A stretch of DNA of 64,000 bases from Symsagittifera roscoffensis. Lineage: Eukaryota; Xenacoelomorpha; Acoela; Convolutidae. The translations under genes and the position numbers were made by a program. Positions 57,904 through 64,000 of the stretch are shown piece by piece. The stretch spans positions 84,925,574 through 84,989,573 of the forward strand of contig NC_087063.1 in the NCBI RefSeq assembly GCF_963678635.1. The letters are read 5' to 3'. Under the pieces are notes generated by a model. The model did no database searches, had not been told where the DNA came from, and saw only the letters and a list, made by a program, of their open reading frames with translations. How positions within the stretch are numbered: the stretch's first letter is position 1; every line of letters begins with the position of its first letter.

Positions 57904-60351
57904 TCAGTAGCAGAAATTAGAATGCATTTGCAGTTCGTGGTTTGTCTTAAAGGACCTTGAGCATTTACTGCAAGTGAAACTGCAAGAAGGCTTCAAACTG
58001 CTAGAAGAAGCCCACCTATCCCCGCGACCCGATTTAGGCCTTGAAAGGGGCGAACAATGGTCTCTTCTTGAAGATGCCCCACTTCTGTCCTTTTCCGATT
58101 GCATTTGGGCATTTTTCACTCTTTCAACATAACTTAGAGTGCCATGATCATCCGATGAACTTTCGCTTTGTCTGCCAGAAAATGCTTTCTTGTCACCGAG
58201 ATTTCCCGAAGACTGGTTTGGCAGGGCGCCTTTTGATTCACTTCTGTAATAATTCATCTGCAGTTCATTTATGAGAGGCACTCTTTCTTTGAACTCTGTT
58301 TTGGGAACTTCAGATTCAATCACTGTCCTCTCGCCACCAGCACTGTCGCTTTTCACACATCCTGAACTTGCACTTTGTTCACTTTTGGGGATCATAGCTT
58401 CAATTCTGGAGAGACTACTCTTCAAACTGGCGTTTAGATCATCCAGCTTCGATATTCGCAATGTATTCGAATATATTTGCTGCTCCATTTCAAACTTAAT
58501 GCACCTTGGGTCGCTAGGGTCCAAACCTTGAGGCGCCTTTGAAGTCGGTTTCGAATCTACTTCCGTTAAATCTGGGAACAAAATGAGCAGATCCTGCTTT
58601 TCCTTCAGGCTGTCGATTTCCACGTTCAGCGTTTTCACTTCATCCTCATAACTTTTAATCTGTTCTGTTATTAAGGCGTTTTCAGACTCTAGATTTTTGA
58701 TGAGCAAACTTTGTTCTGAGACTCGTTTCTGCAGCGGTTTCAGGTCACTTTTGGCCGACACTAATTCTTCTTTTGCTTCGTCTCTTTCGATTTCTAATTC
58801 ACTCACTTCTTGCTTTAAACTCTCACACTGCTCGTCCAATTCTTCAAGCCGATTCACCAACACTTCCTGTTTTGAAATCATTTCTTCGTCTCTGTTCGAA
58901 TTTACTTTATTTTTAACTTTCTCTTTCTTCAGAACTTGTTCGTTCTTTTCAATTTCATCTCTCAGATTTTTAATCTCTTCCTCAAACTCTGCGACTTTAC
59001 TTCGTTTCGTTTCAATTTCATTTTCTGCAGAACTTAACTTTTCGGCTAAATCCGAACACTTTTTCTCCAACACTTCATTTTCAAGCTTCATTTTCTCAGC
59101 TGTGAGTATAAATTGATCCTTTACGCGGTTTGTTTCTTCAATTTCACTTCTCAATTTCTTTTCTGTACTTGTTAGCTGTGCGAGACTTGCAGATAATTCT
59201 GCTATTGTAGAGTCAGAGCTCATCTTCATATCAGAAAATTCTGCATTCAACTTTGACATCTCAATTTGACTTTTTTCACGCTCTGAGTTCAACTGAACGT
59301 CAAAATTGTTCAATTTATCCACAAGATCTTCGACCTTTTTCTTCAAGTCACAAGTTTCCATCGAAAAATTTTCCAACTTAACATTTTGGTCGCAGCATTT
59401 TTTCAGAATAGCGTTTAAGTCTTTGTTTAACTCGTTACTCAAACGTTCAACTTCAGTGACTGAAAGATTCCCAGTCTGGACAACTTCACAGTTTTTAGTT
59501 GCTAGAAACTTATTACCGGTTGATTTTAGTCCATAATTCTGACAGACTAGATTTAAAGAATCACACAGGCCAAAAAGACTCCTCTGCAGGAAGGAGCAGT
59601 TATTGCAAGATAGAAAGGAAGTCTGGAGAGTTTGACAAGACACTGAAGTTGAGTGTCGGTCTGACTTCGCCAAATACTTTTCGTACAACTCCAATGTAGG
59701 AACCAAACTTGCCTCGGAAGCCGTGCCATCCACTTCTGAGAGCCCGCCGCTAGTGCCATTCTGAACATCGTGCTGCTGTTTTGAGACATTTGCATTTCGA
59801 GTAAGCTCCAGAAAATCCAGAGTGACCTTTTCCAGTGCTTCCTCCAATGCGTCTGCATTTCCAGCTAGTGTTATATTTTTCTCTTGTGTTTCGAGAAACA
59901 CTCGGTTGAATGCGCTCAACTTATTCCATAACTTTTTCACCATCAAGCCAGTTGACATCGACTGAGCTCTGGTGGGTCCGTTTGAAACTGCCGAACCAAC
60001 TCGACTTAATTCCCTGTTCACATCCCCACCGAATGACGCCACCGTAGTTTCCAGACTCTGGCTCACAAATGTAGTTGCCAGATGGAGAAGATACACTAAC
60101 CGGTCAATTACCAACTCGTACATGACTATGTGGGAGACCTGATTGTCTTCCGCCTCATTGGCATCGTAGTCATGCTCGCTTAGCAGTTCGAGAATGTTCA
60201 CATCGCTGGCCAGCTGGTCTGGATACTTCCAGGACTTGACGTTCACTTGCATTCCCGACTGGACTACGGATTCCGATATTGTAGTGTGCAGATCTAATAC
60301 GTCTTGGCGTAAGCTTTGAATGCACGCTTTACTCCCCAAAAGATGCGCCAT
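57904..60351 (-). CDS. CCDC157: CCDC157-like coiled-coil protein, single exon, 815 residues
   Basis: The N-terminus MAHLLGSKACIQSLRQDVLD, KSWKYPDQLASDV, VSHIVMYELVIDRLVYLLHL and MSTGLMVKKLWNKL match the conserved N-terminal domain of CCDC157 as I know it from vertebrates. That family's reported links are to the Golgi and spermatogenesis. Residues of about 290-600 are a long coiled coil (heptads rich in E, K, L with EKKLRSEIEE and LENEVLEKKCSDL), followed by a disordered Ser-rich region. The last 25 residues form a Cys/His finger, C794-x2-C797-x12-H810-x3-C814. The whole is one uninterrupted ORF with ATG at 60351, unlike the multi-exon vertebrate gene. Spacing to ZNF598 is 1 kb, same strand. 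Name confidence is good from the N-terminus; the C-terminal finger is unverified as a family trait. Confidence 0.83.
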   Translation of the reverse strand: MAHLLGSKACIQSLRQDVLDLHTTISESVVQSGMQVNVKSWKYPDQLASDVNILELLSEHDYDANEAEDNQVSHIVMYELVIDRLVYLLHLATTFVSQSLETTVASFGGDVNRELSRVGSAVSNGPTRAQSMSTGLMVKKLWNKLSAFNRVFLETQEKNITLAGNADALEEALEKVTLDFLELTRNANVSKQQHDVQNGTSGGLSEVDGTASEASLVPTLELYEKYLAKSDRHSTSVSCQTLQTSFLSCNNCSFLQRSLFGLCDSLNLVCQNYGLKSTGNKFLATKNCEVVQTGNLSVTEVERLSNELNKDLNAILKKCCDQNVKLENFSMETCDLKKKVEDLVDKLNNFDVQLNSEREKSQIEMSKLNAEFSDMKMSSDSTIAELSASLAQLTSTEKKLRSEIEETNRVKDQFILTAEKMKLENEVLEKKCSDLAEKLSSAENEIETKRSKVAEFEEEIKNLRDEIEKNEQVLKKEKVKNKVNSNRDEEMISKQEVLVNRLEELDEQCESLKQEVSELEIERDEAKEELVSAKSDLKPLQKRVSEQSLLIKNLESENALITEQIKSYEDEVKTLNVEIDSLKEKQDLLILFPDLTEVDSKPTSKAPQGLDPSDPRCIKFEMEQQIYSNTLRISKLDDLNASLKSSLSRIEAMIPKSEQSASSGCVKSDSAGGERTVIESEVPKTEFKERVPLINELQMNYYRSESKGALPNQSSGNLGDKKAFSGRQSESSSDDHGTLSYVERVKNAQMQSEKDRSGASSRRDHCSPLSRPKSGRGDRWASSSSLKPSCSFTCSKCSRSFKTNHELQMHSNFCY

Positions 60352-61840
60352 TTCGACTGCGTCTTGCAGTTACAACATTATCTGAATGAAATCAACCGCT
60401 CATACAAAGGTTGACAGCAAATGAAGACAACAGGCAGTTGTTGAGAATTTCAATAAGCTAAAGGAAGCTGGAGAAAAGTACAACTGATTTCTTCTATTCT
60501 TTCCTTTTAATCTTCCAAGATCAAATTATACATTTTTTTAAAATTGGAAACACAATGCTGATTGACAATTTGTTGATATAAAAAACCCAATTTGCGGAAA
60601 CCAATTTCAACAAATTAAACATGCGAAACAGAGCTTCGCATCACTTGCGATACCACGCATACATAGCATAGCATTGTAAGTTAGCGGAGAGACAATAAGA
60701 CAATGTTCAACTTGAGAAAACATGTCGAGCAACGCAATCACCAGCGTTGAATTGACATTCACGCTAAATTAAGCTAAGCCGACTTTACATGAGCAGACGC
60801 CCATTGAGGACAACAATTTTTTAGGACAACAATTCAATTGCTGTCCTAAAAATTTTGAACTAATAAAACTAGAAAGCATTCAAGTCCCCACAAAGAAAGC
60901 ACACACACGAATAAGCTCTTTTGTCTCTCATCAAATGACAAGTGAGGCAACTGAGCCAATGCAACATGAGTCGAAACCTTTTGCGCGAAAAAAAAACAGA
61001 CAAATGATATGCCAATTTGTTTCATACGGAAAACTTTTCTGGCTATGCTAAAAGAAACAGGTCCCGGCCGGATTTGAACTCAACACTTTTCTCGTCACAG
61101 TCATATACATACTGCTAAGTCAATGGTATTGCAGATAAGAAATTTGAATTTCTATGAAACAGGTATGTTCCTATTTGATAACGCATGCTTACCGTGAACG
61201 TAAAATTAAAATTTAAAGAACTTAAATAACTGCCAAAAATTGGCTGTTTCCCATTCAAAATACTTCAAAAACATGTAAACTACTCTAGTGAAAAGAGAAA
61301 ACTTTTTCAAACTATAATTTAGACAATCAAAAAACATCATTTTCCTTCTAATGGATTTGGACGAGACGAAAACCTGCACTTCAAACAAATACAAAATAAC
61401 TCTTAAAAATGAGAAAAACATGAGCAGACAGTTGGAAAAGTGACACTGAACTCAATGAGACCAAAAAGAAAGAACAGACTTAACAAACTAACATCCGTAC
61501 TTCGATGAAAAAAAAACATATCAATCACAGCCACATAATTTTTTAAAATCTTTGCTTTTGATTCTTTTTTTATTTTTTTCCTTAAAATTATACTATTTTG
61601 AAAAATCTTGATCAAAAGAATATTTTTTATTCCGCTTGGGTTTCTCAATTTGAAATTGTTTGAAACAAAAAACAATCACAAAATCAAGGATAATTGAGAG
61701 CATAAATAAAACCATAGAAGCGCGCATACGTTGGTCCAGCAAATTGCCAATTTCTCACTCCGCAAAACAACGGATAGCAGGAAAAACATCTTTTTACGAG
61801 GAATATCGGGCCGTCAAAGGATATAAAAACGTCTCTGAAA
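60352..61840. other. Intergenic with tRNA-like repeat
   Basis: No gene. A repeat end with AGAGCTTCGCATCACTTGCGAT lies at about 60628-60655, and a tRNA-like sequence on the minus strand at about 61130-61062 (GAGTTCAAATCC as B-box). Confidence 0.4.
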
Positions 61841-62364
61841 CAGTGAATTGACCGCTTCTGGAAAAGTCGCTTTTCGCCGCTTCCGCTTTTTTCGAAGACG
61901 CTTTTTGCTTATACCGCTTTTCTAAATTATAGATCTCGCTTTTTAAGAAAACAAATTTTAATTGAATTAAATCAATTAGCTTTAAAGTACAGAAGATTCT
62001 CGAGAACATTTGCGCCCAAGCGACTACGTTTTTTTGAGAGAATATTTCCGCTGCCAGAAAAAAAAGTCTCTCGACAGTACCTGTGTCAGGGCTCACAGAA
62101 AGTGCGTTGAAAACTAAGTTTTGTATGCTTTCCAGATAAGTCGACCAAAAATGAAGTGGGTAGTTGATTCTGACAATGGGCGAGAATAAGTAACTCGACA
62201 ATCGCTCTGCAACATTTTGTTATGTGTGAATAATCGCTTTTCTGAAAATGAGTCGCGCTTTTCTGCCGCTTTTACAAAAATCATTCCTCTTTCACCGCTT
62301 TCGCTTATTTCAACTGGTTTACCGCTTTTTGCGGCCGCTTCCGCTCAAAGCGGTCAATTCACTA
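61841..62364 (-). mobile_element. hAT deletion derivative with transposase C-terminus
   Basis: Ends CAGTGAATTGACCGCTT and AAGCGGTCAATTCACTA are inverted repeats. The flanking octamers CTCTGAAA (61833-61840) and CCCTAAAA (62365-62372) agree at 6 of 8, an aged hAT target duplication. Many GCTTTT/CCGCTT subterminal words occur on both sides. The minus-strand frame inside holds a transposase remnant, so this was once an autonomous hAT element that lost its middle. Confidence 0.8.
61860..62201 (-). pseudogene. hAT transposase dimerisation-domain remnant
   Basis: The open stretch contains NALSVSPDTGTVERLFFLAA and EIFSQKN, then FSRIFCTLKLIDLI. This follows the hAT C-terminal dimerisation pattern (S-x-S-x-x-x-x-ERLFS-x-A-G-x-I-x-S and a later LxLxxN helix). 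Everything N-terminal, including the catalytic part, is missing, so no function is expected. Confidence 0.65.
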
Positions 62365-63369
62365 CCCTAAAAACTATTATTTTGTTTAACTTTGCACAAA
62401 AACTGTGCACTGAACAGTACTTTGCTTGAAAAAAACTATGGATTGATCGTATAAAACAACCGCTAGGCAAAAACTAAAAGCATGTAAGTCACTGAAAGCA
62501 AGCTACAAAAGTTTTCTGTTTTGATATTTGAGGAATTTTCGCGTTCTTTATTTTTTGAAAAAATCTTAAGATTCGAATTTCAAAGAAAGAACATAGATGG
62601 TCTTAAGCTCTTTTGAATTTCTGGAACAATTTATGATTGACACTTTTTTGAACAAATTAAGCCAAGTTCGGAAAAATGGATCGAAAAGCTGCGAAACTCA
62701 ATAATAAAACTCCACTTTCGAAACCAGACGTCGACCATGTTTTTTGTGGTCTTTACTTATTTGCTGTTCAAAGCGCGAAAAAATTAATTTGACTCTGAGC
62801 ATGAATAGGAAACAGGGCCCCGTCTCTCCAACGAGAGCTACCTCCCTATACTAACACAAGACAGATGAAATCTAAAGACGCATGTTAGCTTACTAAATAC
62901 AAGGCAATAATATATGAACACGAAATAAGCTGATATGTATCAGGCGCTTTAAAATTCCGCGGAAACATAGCAATGAAATAGGTAGTTTAATGAACTACAA
63001 AGCATGTTGGAAGAAAAATGTTTGCAGGTAGAAACTTTCTCAAAATTGAAGAAGGATAGCCGTTTACTGAGCAAGAAAACCGAATCTTGCGACCATAGTC
63101 TTTGGAAAACTACGGTTTAGAAAAAAAAAAATTTCCAAATGAATGTAGTTTTTTCTGCTTGGTGAGATAAAATGATCTGACGTTAAAAAAAAATTAAGAC
63201 ATATTAAACAGTAATAGTAATGTACGCAAATTGAACAAAAAATTTTGAAGGAAAATGACTGGAAAACTCAAAAAATTCAAAACTGTTGCAGAAAATTTTT
63301 AATGCAGCTAAAAACTCCAAAAACTAGTTTACTTGCTTAAAATTAAGTTTTTAGCTTTAAAATTAGGCG

Positions 63370-63850
63370 TAATTCAGCTGTTGTCAGCCAGCTCGCTTGC
63401 TCCATGCGCTCGAATTAAGACGAAAAAGCAAAATATTCAAACCGGTTTTTCTCAACCCTGGAAGTTTTTTGGAAATTCTTTATTATGGGTCGAATCACGA
63501 CTAAAAGGGCTTTAATAAAATTTATCACATAACTCAGTCCGATCATTATTGGTGGTACCTGATTTTGCGTGGAAAACGAAAATAAAACAAACATACCCGA
63601 ATAAAAAGTTCCTACTCATTTTCGATGCTCGAAAGAACAAACCTCGTTACGAGGTTTGTTGTTCCGGCTATTTGAAAAATGGGGAGGAACTTTGTATTCG
63701 GGTGTGTTTTTTAGTTAATTTTCTTTTTGCTTTCAACGCAAAATCAGGTACCACGAATAATTATTGGAACGGATTGAGTGATATATCATATTACAGTTCT
63801 TTCAGTCGTGATTCGAACGATATCGAAAAAATTTAAAAAATTTTTCTGTG
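63370..63850. repeat. Palindromic repeat with central hairpin
   Basis: Arms of about 130 bp (about 63485-63612 and 63677-63815) are inverted copies: CACATAACTCAGTCCGATCA / TGATATATCATATT side, TGATTTTGCGTGG / AACGCAAAATCAGG and AACATACCCGAATAAAAAGTTCC / its complement. The centre has a perfect AACAAACCTCG-TTA-CGAGGTTTGTT hairpin. Related single arms occur at about 9960-10300, 16140-16480 and 57360-57600. Confidence 0.75.
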
Positions 63851-64000
63851 TCAAAAACATTCTGCACTATTTGCACAGTTACCGGCTTTCCTTGTTTTGT
63901 TTTTTAAATGATTTTACAATCCAAATAAGAGATAAAACTGTTGTGTTCACATTTTTTGCCTAGGGGAGACATCCATCTACAGGTGGAAATGTTCTTTTTT

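Noticed and set aside
58271-59699. Plus-strand frames opposite the CCDC157-like gene (for example 58697-59116, Ser/Phe-rich)
   Set aside because: Shadow of Glu/Lys-rich coiled-coil codons on the other strand.

Overview
This is nuclear DNA from an animal. It is AT-rich, has spliced genes with GT-AG and some GC-AG introns, and is full of transposon debris. Three conserved animal genes can be read, all on the minus strand: an even-skipped class homeobox gene (Evx, 3338-6221), a ZNF598/Hel2-type ribosome-collision ubiquitin ligase in 11 exons over about 32 kb (24740-56903), and an intronless CCDC157-like coiled-coil gene (57904-60351) about 1 kb upstream of it. The sequence does not fix the phylum. 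Gene content and retroelement type suggest an invertebrate.

Layout. 1-2850: intergenic, with an inverted array of a GGGGCGAAATGTG motif (about 124-332) and two copies of a short hAT-type element (1287-1731 and about 1755-1995). 3338-6221: Evx, four exons, with the homeodomain split by an intron in the usual Evx place. 6420-17602: the DNA upstream of Evx is present three times in tandem. Copy 2 has an internal deletion, copy 1 carries a later hAT insertion with a clean empty site in copy 3, and each copy ends in a 101-bp satellite. 17603-24700: intergenic, made of diverged repeats. 24740-56903: ZNF598; every exon joins in frame to give 1023 residues. Its last intron holds a nearly intact BEL/Pao LTR retrotransposon (25587-35198), and other introns hold a 682-bp near-perfect palindrome flanked by TA, an older nested copy of it, tRNA-like elements with terminal inverted repeats, and a diverged tandem array. 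57904-60351: CCDC157-like. 61841-62364: hAT deletion derivative still encoding part of the transposase dimerisation region. 63370-63850: palindromic repeat family.

The most unusual system is the BEL/Pao element. Its two LTRs appear to differ by a single A. Besides a 2229-residue Gag-Pol it has a separate upstream ORF resembling an SGNH-hydrolase fold, a 21-bp repeat array in its leader, and a tRNA-Leu-like sequence inside each LTR, placed where the RNA would begin. The insertion is flanked by a 94-bp duplication and a patchwork of locally templated filler DNA, which suggests an aberrant integration or repair event.
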